Below, piece after piece: positions 1 through 8,045 of a stretch of 13,109 nt of DNA. The notes below the pieces were generated by a model. The model saw nothing but the letters and a program-made list of their open reading frames with translations, was not told the DNA's origin and made no database searches. Location of the stretch: assembly GCA_030832235.1 (NCBI GenBank), contig JAURJO010000398.1, forward strand, positions 1 through 13,109, given 5' to 3'. Within the stretch, counting starts at the first letter, position 1. Each line of letters begins with the position of its first letter. The position numbers were made by a program, and so were the translations under genes. The stretch is from Verrucomicrobiota bacterium. GTDB taxonomy: Bacteria; Verrucomicrobiota; Verrucomicrobiia; Opitutales; Opitutaceae.

Positions 1-1200
1 GCGGACGGCAACAGCGACGAGCAGCTGCGTTTGAAGGTGATTCCTGGCGTCACGGGCTTCTGGCGTTCGGGTGCATCGCAAACACGCTTCGATCAGACGC
101 TCGGCTCCGGTAACCTGACGACGATCGGTTCCTTCTTCAGTGGTCGTCTTCGCACCAGCACCGGAATCAGCCGGGATTATTTTCGCCAGAATCGCGCCCG
201 AGCGCCGATCACCATCGCCGCCACGGGCGAGACGGCGCTGGTAGACCTCAGCAACCAGATCATCACCGCTCCGGATGGCTACAATGTCCCGTATGAGCCG
301 TTCAACCGGCGCTACGCCACCAACCAGACCTACGGCGGCGTCTTTCACGCGCTATCCTGGCTGTCGGTCGGGTTCGGCTACTTCGAGTCGGCGTTGTTCA
401 CCGACAGCGTGAGTTTCGAGCTCACCGGGCGCCCGCGCCTGCCGCGCACCGGCGAGGGCAAGGAGGGGAGCCTGCGCTTCCACTTCCTCGATAATCGCGT
501 GGAGGCGACGCTCACGCGGTTTACCACCACTTCCGAGAACAACTCGCTCGGCCTCAGCGCCCCGGTGCAGACGGAACTCAACACGTTGCTTCCCGCCAAC
601 CAGCGCCTGCTGGGAACCGGCGACTACCGCGACCAAAGCACCGAGGGCTGGGAATTCGAATCGCAGATCAACCTCAACCGCCAATGGACCGTGCGGGCGA
701 CGTATTCGATGAACCGGACGAGCTACGGCCGGTTCTTCCCGTTGGTGCGTCCGTACCTCGCGCTCGCGCGCGAGGCCGCCCGCGCCCAGGGACTAGATCC
801 CGACAACGCGACCGCGCTCACCGAGCAGCTCATCGACGACACCGAGGGCGCGGTGACGCGGATCCGTCGTGAGACCGCGAACATCACCACCCGCTACAGC
901 TTTACCGAGGGCCGCCTGCGGGGCCTCGCGGTCGGTACTTCCGCGCGTTACGCGAAGGGCAAGCCGCGCGCGGCGCTGTCCTCGGGCGGCGTCGTGGTGC
1001 TGCCGGCAACGCGGACGGATGACTACGTCCTCGTGAATCCATTCGCCAGTTACCGGAGAAAGCTGCTGAACCGTAATTGGACGCTGCAGCTGAACGTGAA
1101 CAACGTTCTCGGGCTGAACTCCGACCAGGGCAACAGCTACACTTGGCCCCGCAAAACCGAGCCGCGGCAGTACATTACGACGCTCACGGTCCAGTTGTGA
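1..1200 (+). CDS. TonB-dependent receptor, C-terminal beta-barrel part (5' end outside window)
   Basis: The frame is open from the first base, so this is the last ~399 residues of a longer outer-membrane receptor. It should import a substrate across the outer membrane using TonB energy; the substrate is unknown. The visible part is all barrel: alternating amphipathic strands rich in Tyr, Arg, Asn and Thr, with a 'STEGWEFESQINLNRQWTVRATY' type strand pair in mid-fragment and 'LQLNVNNVLGL' near the end. The end reads 'EPRQYITTLTVQL'. Receptor B in this window ends with the closely similar 'EPRQYIWTNTISF' after its own 'QLNVNNVF', so the two look like paralogues of one subfamily. The signal peptide, TonB box and plug lie outside the window. 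The last residue is Leu, not the usual C-terminal Phe. An internal TTG at 31 is only where an ORF caller would begin; it is not a believable start. The isomerase-like gene follows after 104 bp on the same strand. Confidence 0.9.
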   Translation, partial: ADGNSDEQLRLKVIPGVTGFWRSGASQTRFDQTLGSGNLTTIGSFFSGRLRTSTGISRDYFRQNRARAPITIAATGETALVDLSNQIITAPDGYNVPYEPFNRRYATNQTYGGVFHALSWLSVGFGYFESALFTDSVSFELTGRPRLPRTGEGKEGSLRFHFLDNRVEATLTRFTTTSENNSLGLSAPVQTELNTLLPANQRLLGTGDYRDQSTEGWEFESQINLNRQWTVRATYSMNRTSYGRFFPLVRPYLALAREAARAQGLDPDNATALTEQLIDDTEGAVTRIRRETANITTRYSFTEGRLRGLAVGTSARYAKGKPRAALSSGGVVVLPATRTDDYVLVNPFASYRRKLLNRNWTLQLNVNNVLGLNSDQGNSYTWPRKTEPRQYITTLTVQL

Positions 1201-1304
1201 CGTCGGACGGGCGCTGGAGTTCGGTTTTCACGTCGCCGCGCGATGGGTCGAGGTGATTTCATAAACTATCGACGCCTCCTGCAGGCTACCGTACGGAACG
1301 CGAG

Positions 1305-2198
1305 ATGATCTCCATGCTTCGCTCGCGTCGCGCTTTTGTCCGGGATGTCGTCGCACTGGCCGGTGTCGTCAGCGCGACCGGAGGGCGGCTAGCAGCGGCT
1401 CCCGTGCCCACTTGGACGATCGGTTGCCTGAACCGCCCTTGGACCAAGTGGAGCTGCGATGAGATGCTTGATGGGGTGAAGTCCGCGGGATTCAGCGTGG
1501 TGGGCCTGCAGACGCCGACCAAGGATGACTTGTTCGTGGCGTCGAGCTCCGCCGACTACCTCGCGACGTTGAAGAAGAAGATCTCCGGCCGCGGTCTGCG
1601 CGCGATCCAAGGACGAATCCGGACGCGAGACGACGGTCCTTGGGATGAGGCCGCGAAGGCGGACCTGCGGCGCCAGATTGAGAATGCCGCGGTTCTGGAA
1701 ATCGGCACCCTGATCAACACCGGGGTGGGCAAGCCCGCGCAGTACGAAGGCTGGTACCGCGCCATGGCGTACGCGGCGGCTTACGGGGCGGAGCGCGGCG
1801 TGAAGATCGTCACCAAGCCCCACGGCGGAGTGACCGCGGCGGCAACCGATTTGCTGCGGTGCCTCGAGCGGGTGAACCACGCGAACTTCAGCATCTGGTT
1901 CGATCCAGGTAACATCGTGTATTACACCGGCGGCGATCCTCTGGCAGAGTTGGAGCCGTTACTGGGACGCGTTTCCGCGTTCACCGCGAAGGACTGCACG
2001 GCGCGCAACGGTGAGGTCATGATCCAACTCGGCACCGGCAAGGTGGAGTTTGCCCCGCTCTTCCGTCGCCTGCGGGCGGCGGGATTCCAGGGTCCGGTCA
2101 TGATCGAAGGCTGCGCGATCGGCGACACCGCGGAAGCCACCACTCGCCACGCGCGGGCGACGCGGGAGTTTCTGGAGCGTACGATCGCCGCGGTCTGA
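1305..2198 (+). CDS. Tat-exported TIM-barrel protein of the xylose isomerase / sugar phosphate epimerase superfamily
   Basis: This 297-residue protein probably isomerises, epimerises or cleaves a sugar-like substrate outside the cytoplasm. The N-terminus has a clear twin-arginine signal, S-R-R-A-F-V-R at residues 7-13, then a hydrophobic stretch and a 'LAAAP' cleavage region near 29-33. The mature part has the barrel pattern of the AP-endonuclease-2/xylose-isomerase fold: 'GFSVVGLQ' early, 'KPHGG' at 171-175, 'FDPGN' at 199-203, 'AKD' at 228-230, 'GTGKVEF' at 243-249, and a final strand 'GPVMIEG' with E268 as likely metal ligand. K171 stands where many relatives have a metal-binding Glu, and the usual His of an 'H-x-K-D' motif is replaced, so the metal site is atypical. 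ATG 1314 would also keep the Tat motif; neither start has a strong Shine-Dalgarno. It lies 104 bp after a TonB receptor and may be cotranscribed. Fold assignment is firm; the reaction is not known. Confidence 0.85.
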   Translation: MISMLRSRRAFVRDVVALAGVVSATGGRLAAAPVPTWTIGCLNRPWTKWSCDEMLDGVKSAGFSVVGLQTPTKDDLFVASSSADYLATLKKKISGRGLRAIQGRIRTRDDGPWDEAAKADLRRQIENAAVLEIGTLINTGVGKPAQYEGWYRAMAYAAAYGAERGVKIVTKPHGGVTAAATDLLRCLERVNHANFSIWFDPGNIVYYTGGDPLAELEPLLGRVSAFTAKDCTARNGEVMIQLGTGKVEFAPLFRRLRAAGFQGPVMIEGCAIGDTAEATTRHARATREFLERTIAAV

Positions 2199-2343
2199 GT
2201 ATCGGACGGTGATGCGAGCTTCGCAGGTGGCTCAAAGCGCCGATATAGCTCCGAGCAGACCGGGTCGGTGTTGAAGCGCGGATCGCCTGACCGGAGACCC
2301 CGGCAGAAGCATTGACGCGGAGACTTGGGGGGAGGACGAAGCG

Positions 2344-2372
2344 CCGTGCATCACAAAACGCTTGTGGCACGG
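2344..2372. terminator. Imperfect hairpin between convergent genes, possible bidirectional terminator or 3'-end stabiliser
   Basis: CCGTGC at 2344-2349 pairs with GCACGG at 2367-2372. CACAA at 2352-2356 pairs with TTGTG at 2362-2366. The arms close a 5-nt loop, AACGC, with a 2-nt bulge (AT) on one side. Outer G-T, C-G and G-T pairs could extend it. It lies 146 bp past the isomerase-like stop and 44 bp past the stop of receptor A, where converging transcripts should end. Neither flank has a U tract, so it is not a textbook intrinsic terminator. The fold is seen in the sequence; the role is inferred. Confidence 0.35.
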
Positions 2373-2415
2373 TGTGGAATCCGCGCGAAACCGACGGTCC
2401 GGTCATGCGAAACGA

Positions 2416-4674
2416 TCAAAAGCGCGAGTTTAGCGAGAAGGATGTCGTGCGCGGGGCGCCGCGGCTCTGGAATCCTTCCCAGTACATGATGTCCTGCAGG
2501 TTCTGCACCCGCACGCCGACGGTTACGCGCTGGCGCAAGAGAGTCGTGCGATATGAGACGCCGGCGTCCTGACGCGTGAAGCCGGGAACCGTGGGGCGGC
2601 GGCTGTCGCGAAACACGACGCCGTGGGTGAACGAGAGCCCCTTCAGCGTGTTGCCGGGGACGTCGAGCTTTTGGAAGAAACTCCAGGACTCCCGCCCCGG
2701 GCCCTGGGAGAGGGGGCCGCCGACGGCGGACGGACTCGACTTGTTGGCGGTCACGTAGGCGTGGAGGTTGGTGTAGGTGCCCGCGATCTGGTAGTAGTCT
2801 GAGGCCTTCACCGTGACGTCCGCTTCCCAGCCGCGGGAGCGCGCCGAGACATCCTGAATGCTGCGGGCTCCGGTGACGACGAGTGGATCGAGGCCGGCCG
2901 CGATGATGTCGGACGTCACCGCCTGGCGCGTGCCGTTGATCTGGTCGACCTGGAAGCCGGCGGCGTTGAGGAAGACGCGGTTCTTGAAGAGGGCGGTTTT
3001 GATGCCCACATCATAGCCCTTGCCGCCGATCTGCTTGTCGAGCGGCTTGCCGTAAATGTCGATCGCGCTGACCGGCACGCCGGCGAACGAACGGCTGGAG
3101 GACGAGTAAACGGAGAGCCACTCGTTCACGCGGTAGGCGGCGCCGAAGGTCGGGGAATCGGCGTTTTCCTTTACCTTCTGGTAACGGGCGAGCGCATCGA
3201 GCCCGATCGGATTCCGGTTGATGATCGTGCCCTCGTCGTGGCGCACGCCGGCCATGACGTGCAGGCGGTTGCCGGGCAGCGCGAAGACGTTGGTCAACGA
3301 ATAGCCGCGTCGGCGCGCTTGGGCGTTCAGGCGGTTGTTGGGCAGGGTGTAGCGCGAGGAATCGAGCATCTCGGTCCATGCCGGCTGCACGGCGGCACCA
3401 AACACGTAGGCGGTGAGCGCCGGGGTGTTGTCGCGGATGCGCTGGTTGTCGGTGTCGATGTACTCGGCGCCGAGGATCGCCTGGTGGGAGACGCCCGCGT
3501 ATTTGAAGCGGCCCACGAGGTCGCCTTGCGCGGTGTAGGTGTTCACCGTCTCGTCGTCGTTGGTCGAGGAAAGCGCGGTGCCGGCGGGCACGGTCAGGCC
3601 GTTGACGACCTTGGTGCTGATCTGGGTGCCGCTGAGGCGGCGGTCGACGCGATGCATGCGGGTGAAGTTCCCGGCCACGCGCACGGAGAACACCGCGTTG
3701 AAACGGTGCTCCACCTGGTTTCCCGCGCGGAAGATGCGCTGCGTGCGGCGGTTGTTGGGCCCGAGCGGGTTGAAGTCCCACGGAATGTAGACGCCGTTGA
3801 GATCGAGACCGTTGATGGCGCCGTTGCGGTGCCAGGTGAAAGCGGCGAGCGGCGAAGACGAAGCCACGGTACTGCGCGGGGCTGGCGGGCAGGCGAGGTA
3901 GTCGATGTACTCGGCGTTGGCGGAATAGCGCGTGTCCTCGGCCAGCCTGTAGGACAGCGAGCCGTAGTAGACGGTGCGGTTGGCCCAGGAGAACTGCTGC
4001 CAAGCGTCGCCGGCCTGGCGGACCAGCACGAGGCGCGTGGCGAGCCGCGGGCTCAGCGGAATCGAGGTATCCAGTTCACCGCGGCGCATGCCCCAGTTGT
4101 CGCCCCGTACGGTGAAGGAAGTCTCCCGCTTCGGCCGCGGGAGCTTCGAGATGGAATTAAGCATGCCGCCGGGTTCAGCGACGCCGGCGAGGAGGGAGCT
4201 CGGGCCCTTCAGCACCTCCACGCGGTCCATTGTGGCCGAGTCGAAGAGCATGCCGGCGAACGGCTCGCGCATACCGTTCCGGTAGGGTTTGTTCTGCCGG
4301 AAGCCGCGCACCTGGTAGGTGTTGTTGTCGTTCGTCTGGTCCTGGTTCCCGACGTTCGTGATGCCGCTCATGAAGTCGGTCGCGTCGGTCAGCGTGAGGG
4401 CGCCGATGTCGTTCAGGAACTCGCTGGTCACGACCTGGATGGACCGGGGCAACTCGCGCAGGTTCATGTTGGTGCGGGTGCCCGAGAGCGCGTTGGTCGC
4501 CACCCATCCCTGCTCGCCTGCGCCCGACACGTTGAACTCGGGCAGCGCAACGATCTGCTCGTCCGCGCTGGGCGGGACAGCCGCGGGACGATTGTTCTGA
4601 CCTGCAGCCAGGTGGGTCGCGAACAGCGTGAGGGCGGCAAGGACAGCGGACCGGGTGTTGGAAGGGCGATTCAT
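2416..4674 (-). CDS. TonB-dependent receptor A, siderophore-receptor-like (FhuA/FhuE type)
   Basis: A complete outer-membrane receptor of 752 residues, the usual size for TonB-dependent siderophore receptors. I place the start at 4674 because the signal peptide then begins at once: 'MNRPSNTRSAVLAALTLFA', with cleavage near 'LAAG' at 22-25. The frame stays open to an ATG at 4725, but that would put 17 extra residues before the signal. A pre-plug segment 'IVALPEFNVS' (41-50) is a candidate TonB box. The plug follows: 'LPRSIQVVTSEFLNDIGA' at 75-92, 'YQVRGFRQNKPYRNGMRE' at 120-137 and 'RVEVLKGPSSLLAGVAEPGG' at 151-170. The rest is a beta-barrel ending in Phe ('FSLNSRF'). The plug signature is that of the siderophore-receptor family, but verrucomicrobial members are often labelled this way without a proven ligand, so a Fe(III)-siderophore, another metal chelate or a small oligosaccharide are all possible. 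It is the last of five minus-strand genes, with a 147-bp gap upstream. No Shine-Dalgarno precedes the start. Confidence 0.9.
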   Translation of the reverse strand: MNRPSNTRSAVLAALTLFATHLAAGQNNRPAAVPPSADEQIVALPEFNVSGAGEQGWVATNALSGTRTNMNLRELPRSIQVVTSEFLNDIGALTLTDATDFMSGITNVGNQDQTNDNNTYQVRGFRQNKPYRNGMREPFAGMLFDSATMDRVEVLKGPSSLLAGVAEPGGMLNSISKLPRPKRETSFTVRGDNWGMRRGELDTSIPLSPRLATRLVLVRQAGDAWQQFSWANRTVYYGSLSYRLAEDTRYSANAEYIDYLACPPAPRSTVASSSPLAAFTWHRNGAINGLDLNGVYIPWDFNPLGPNNRRTQRIFRAGNQVEHRFNAVFSVRVAGNFTRMHRVDRRLSGTQISTKVVNGLTVPAGTALSSTNDDETVNTYTAQGDLVGRFKYAGVSHQAILGAEYIDTDNQRIRDNTPALTAYVFGAAVQPAWTEMLDSSRYTLPNNRLNAQARRRGYSLTNVFALPGNRLHVMAGVRHDEGTIINRNPIGLDALARYQKVKENADSPTFGAAYRVNEWLSVYSSSSRSFAGVPVSAIDIYGKPLDKQIGGKGYDVGIKTALFKNRVFLNAAGFQVDQINGTRQAVTSDIIAAGLDPLVVTGARSIQDVSARSRGWEADVTVKASDYYQIAGTYTNLHAYVTANKSSPSAVGGPLSQGPGRESWSFFQKLDVPGNTLKGLSFTHGVVFRDSRRPTVPGFTRQDAGVSYRTTLLRQRVTVGVRVQNLQDIMYWEGFQSRGAPRTTSFSLNSRF

Positions 4675-4754
4675 GACTATTTGGTTTGATGAACGAACAA
4701 CGGACATCGGCCGTTTTCTTGGCATCCAGTCAATCGGCAGCGCTCCACAGGGCA

Positions 4755-4768
4755 GACGCGATCGCGTC
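4755..4768. promoter_or_regulatory. 14-bp perfect palindrome GACGCGATCGCGTC upstream of receptor A
   Basis: GACGCGATCGCGTC equals its own reverse complement over all 14 bases. It sits in the 147-bp gap between receptors A and B, 80 bp upstream of the receptor A start and 53 bp past the receptor B stop. It could be an operator for a dimeric regulator of receptor A, or a short 3' hairpin for receptor B (5-bp stem, GATC loop). No U tract follows in the minus direction, which argues mildly against an intrinsic terminator. In high-GC DNA such a palindrome may also be chance. Confidence 0.3.
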
Positions 4769-4821
4769 GGCTTAGGTGTGCAACGCGCGGGGACGAACTT
4801 TCCGTTGGATCTGTTTACAGC

Positions 4822-7800
4822 TCAGAAGCTGATGGTATTGGTCCAAATGTACTGGCGAGGTTCTCCGACAAACGTGGCGAACATCGCGTTTTCCACTGTG
4901 TAGCCGAGGGAGCCGCTGGGGCGTAGCTCCACCTTGTACCGGTTGAAGACATTGTTCACATTGAGCTGCCCGCGATAGTGGTACCGCCCGACGTTTCGAG
5001 AGTAGGCGAGAAACGGGCTGACCTGCGGGTTGACGTTCACTTCGCGGTACAGCTTCCGGGTGTTCCCGCCGTTGGAGTCGGGTTCGGTGTACCAGTACGT
5101 GCGCTTTGCGAGATCCCAACGGACGGTGGAGCCGAGCGTGGCCCCTCGAAGCCAGCTCTCGCGGAAATCGTACGTGTTGGTCAGGACGAACCTGTACAGC
5201 GGGTGCCCCACTGTGGGTTCACCCGAGGTGGCGAGCACCGTGACGCCGCGGTAACCCGCCGGATCGGAAAACGCGTACGGGATTTCCGTGATCGGCAGGC
5301 CGGTGCGTAACGTGCGCGCCTGAAGGAACGCTCCGCCGGCAGGAATCTGGAAGTACCTGAGCGCGCGGTAGACCGTGCTGTTGGTTGGCAACTGCCCGTT
5401 GACCGTCACGGTGCCCCCCTGTCCGTAGGCGTAGTAGGGGCTGTTCCGGTCGTTCATCATCGCCAGCGTGAGCTGTGCCGGCCGGGAGCCGAGGATGGGG
5501 TCGCGCAGCGTGGAGGTGCTGTTGAGTTGCGCGATGCCAGCCTCGTCGGTGGGAACCAGAAAAGGACTTCCGTCCGAATAGGTGACGCCACCGGACGCCT
5601 TGTTGTAATAGAACTCGTCGTTCCAAAGGATCGGATAGGAGGTCGAGGTGCCGATCCGGCCGTCCTGCTGGGTGAACCCGAGCCGGGCCCGCCAGTTGCG
5701 GGTGGGAGCGGCCGTCAGGATGATCTCCAGTCCGCGCGACTGCTTGTCGAGGTTCACCCAGACATTGCGCAGTGCGGGGTTGTAGGCGCCGTTGAGGCCG
5801 GCCGGGTTAACGATGTTCGCGTAGCTCGAGTAGCTGTTGAACGTCTCGTTTTTGGAATTGGCCGCGTAGTAGGATATCGAGCCCGAAATCCGGGCGTTGG
5901 CGGGCTCGTATTTGAAGCCGATTTCCTGGCTCAGTCCAATGGTGTCCTTCGGCGGATTGCCGAAGAAATCGCCGGGGCGGACCGGCGGCGAGTAGGTGCG
6001 TCCGGCGTTGTAGTAGGCATACAACCAAGATCTCACGCGATAGTTGAGCCCCAGGTTGTAGCTGTTGCTCTGCCGGTCGGTGTCGGTCCACGCCTGCGTG
6101 CCGGTCGCCACGGTGTTCGGTGCGCGGGTGAAACTCTTCGAGAAACGAAACCCGGCGAGGGTGGTCAGGCGGTCGTCGAACCAGCGCGAGTAATTCGCGA
6201 GGTAGATTCCGCTGTTTTTCGACAGGTCGGCGTAATCGCCCAGATTGGCTCCGCCGACACTGGCGTAGCCAGGCACCAACGTGAGCAGGCCGAGCGGGTT
6301 CAGCGGGGAAACCCATGCCGGGTTCCTCGGGTTCTGAACCTCGAGAACGTAATTACGACCGCCGTAGGAAACGCGGCGTGAGCCGGGTTTGAAGAAGGGC
6401 TTTTTCACGGGCCCGCCGCCGACGGGCCAGTACAGCGTCGGCATCAGGAAGCGGCCGAGGGCGTCGCTTCCGGTAACGCCACCCAGGGCGGCCGGCCGCT
6501 GGTTCGTGCGATCGTAGAGGCGAAAGTTTTCATCCGCCTCGTAATAGCGGTAATTAACCTGCCCCCCGTTGACCCCGGGCCCAAAACTCAGGTCGTAGCC
6601 GACGACGGTCTGGCTCTTGATGCGACCGCGGAAGAGGTCGTTGGACACCACCGCACTGGCGCGATACGCGACTCTGCGACCGGCGTTGGCGTCGTTGTTG
6701 CGGTTCATCGCGAAGGTGGAGCCGTTTGCCCAATCATCGTAGGGATTGGCGGAATTGAACGCACGTGGGGCGAGCAGCGCCGTTACGCCGACTCCGCGCT
6801 GACTGACGGACCGGTCGTACAGCACTCCGATCGACACCGCCAGCCAAGGAGTCGGGTTGGAGTCAGCGGTGAGCGTGTAGTTTTCACCATCGACGTCTTC
6901 CGACTGGGTCCAGCCGCCCCACGACGAAGCATTGTTCCAGCTGAGCCGGCCGTTCGCGATCGCTCCGGCCGGAAAAGGCGCGCCAGTCTTCGGATTGGTG
7001 GCGCCGGCCTGATTGGTCGCGAGCAGGTATGGCAGCGCGAAATTATGTCGTGGATCGCGGGTGGCGTTGGTGAAACCGAGATCGCCGGTGGTCGTGTTGA
7101 GCAGGCGGTTGTTGTCCGTGCGGCGGCCGGTCAGGCGCACGGTGGTTCCGAGCGGAAACCGCGCCGCCACGGTGCCGTAAAACGCCTTGGTCTGTGCGCC
7201 GATGAAGAGACGCCGATAACTCAGCTCCTCGTTCAGGAGTACGAAGCGATAGGCAAGATTTGAGAGACCGTAATTGGCGTCCAGCATCCAGCGGCTGGAA
7301 CCAAACTGGTCGTTGCGGGAGGAAATGGTGGTCGTGCTGAGCGGTCGGCGGTCGGATCCGAACCTGGCTTGTTTGGAGCTGGTGTTCACGACACCCCCTG
7401 CGCCGCTTGAGCCGTAGAGAAGGGCGTTGGCCCCCTTGATCAGTTCGACCCTTTCCATGTCGAACATGTCGGTGTAATTGGCACTCGTGGCGCTCGCCAC
7501 AAAGCCGTTCCGGCGGGTGAAGCTTCCGGCGACGCCACGCGAGCCGATCGGGCCTATCCCGACGCGGTCGCCCGGCTGATTGTCGTTCGAGTTGGCGTCA
7601 GGGGTCGGGAAGACCTGGCCGACTCCCGCCCCGTAGCCATTGAGCAGATCCTCCACGGTCGTGACGGCGACGTCCCGCATGAATTCCTCGGTGAAGATAT
7701 CAGCCGCGACGGGTGTTTTCAGGAGCTGAAGATTGAAGGCGGTGATCGACGTCGAGTTCAGGGCGCCGTAGCTGGTGTCGCGCCCGGTGTTGACCTCAAA

Positions 7801-7965
7801 CGGGGAAAGTTGGACGGCGGCGTCGATCGATCGCGTCGGTCCGGACGTAGCAGAGCCGGCAGCTTGGGCACGGAGGAATTGGGTGGCTGAAAGCCCGAGT
7901 ACGGCCGCGACGAAACTGAGGCGCGACGTGCGGCGAAGGGCGCGTGGGGAACGGTGGGGTTTCAT
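4822..7965 (-). CDS. TonB-dependent receptor B, large verrucomicrobial type
   Basis: A complete receptor of 1047 residues. The start at 7965 is chosen because a signal peptide begins there (basic 'MKPHRSPRALRRTSR', hydrophobic 'LSFVAAVLGLSA', cleavage near 'LRAQA' at 31-35) and a weak AAAGAG lies about 5 nt upstream. The same frame is open 750 nt further up, but only as a shadow inside the end of receptor C. The pre-plug segment 'VQLSPFEVNTGRDTSYG' (51-67) is a form I associate with TonB receptors of Opitutus relatives. The plug spans about 80-200, with 'VTTVEDLLNGYGAGVG' (101-116), 'FDMERVELIKGANALLYGSS' (168-187) and 'GAGGVVNTSSKQ' (188-199). The barrel is long and ends 'EPRQYIWTNTISF', with the C-terminal Phe expected for BAM-assisted folding. 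The barrel end resembles that of the partial receptor at the left edge. The substrate is unknown. It lies 80 bp after receptor C and is probably cotranscribed with it. Confidence 0.92.
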   Translation of the reverse strand: MKPHRSPRALRRTSRLSFVAAVLGLSATQFLRAQAAGSATSGPTRSIDAAVQLSPFEVNTGRDTSYGALNSTSITAFNLQLLKTPVAADIFTEEFMRDVAVTTVEDLLNGYGAGVGQVFPTPDANSNDNQPGDRVGIGPIGSRGVAGSFTRRNGFVASATSANYTDMFDMERVELIKGANALLYGSSGAGGVVNTSSKQARFGSDRRPLSTTTISSRNDQFGSSRWMLDANYGLSNLAYRFVLLNEELSYRRLFIGAQTKAFYGTVAARFPLGTTVRLTGRRTDNNRLLNTTTGDLGFTNATRDPRHNFALPYLLATNQAGATNPKTGAPFPAGAIANGRLSWNNASSWGGWTQSEDVDGENYTLTADSNPTPWLAVSIGVLYDRSVSQRGVGVTALLAPRAFNSANPYDDWANGSTFAMNRNNDANAGRRVAYRASAVVSNDLFRGRIKSQTVVGYDLSFGPGVNGGQVNYRYYEADENFRLYDRTNQRPAALGGVTGSDALGRFLMPTLYWPVGGGPVKKPFFKPGSRRVSYGGRNYVLEVQNPRNPAWVSPLNPLGLLTLVPGYASVGGANLGDYADLSKNSGIYLANYSRWFDDRLTTLAGFRFSKSFTRAPNTVATGTQAWTDTDRQSNSYNLGLNYRVRSWLYAYYNAGRTYSPPVRPGDFFGNPPKDTIGLSQEIGFKYEPANARISGSISYYAANSKNETFNSYSSYANIVNPAGLNGAYNPALRNVWVNLDKQSRGLEIILTAAPTRNWRARLGFTQQDGRIGTSTSYPILWNDEFYYNKASGGVTYSDGSPFLVPTDEAGIAQLNSTSTLRDPILGSRPAQLTLAMMNDRNSPYYAYGQGGTVTVNGQLPTNSTVYRALRYFQIPAGGAFLQARTLRTGLPITEIPYAFSDPAGYRGVTVLATSGEPTVGHPLYRFVLTNTYDFRESWLRGATLGSTVRWDLAKRTYWYTEPDSNGGNTRKLYREVNVNPQVSPFLAYSRNVGRYHYRGQLNVNNVFNRYKVELRPSGSLGYTVENAMFATFVGEPRQYIWTNTISF

Positions 7966-8045
7966 GAAACTCTTTGAAGTCCGGGCGATAAACGCTGATG
8001 ACCTGCCGGTTTGAAGGTGAAACGCGCTGACCAAACGGGAGTCCG

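Noticed and set aside
2213..2225. Small inverted repeat TGCGA-GCT-TCGCA just after the isomerase-like stop, considered as a terminator.
   Set aside because: A 5-bp stem with a 3-nt loop and no U tract is too weak to claim.
3238..4689. Long plus-strand open frame of 483 codons opposite receptor A.
   Set aside because: It is antisense to a clear receptor gene; its translation is a Gly/Val/Arg/Ala-rich shadow typical of high-GC DNA with no recognisable domain.
4675..4725. Earlier ATG starts for receptor A at 4725 and 4707.
   Set aside because: They add 17 or 11 residues before a normal signal peptide and have no better ribosome binding site.
7987..8015. Possible minus-strand promoter for receptor B: TTCAAA, 17-bp spacer, TTTATC.
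   Set aside because: It matches the sigma-70 consensus at only about 4 of 6 and 3 of 6 positions and could easily be chance.
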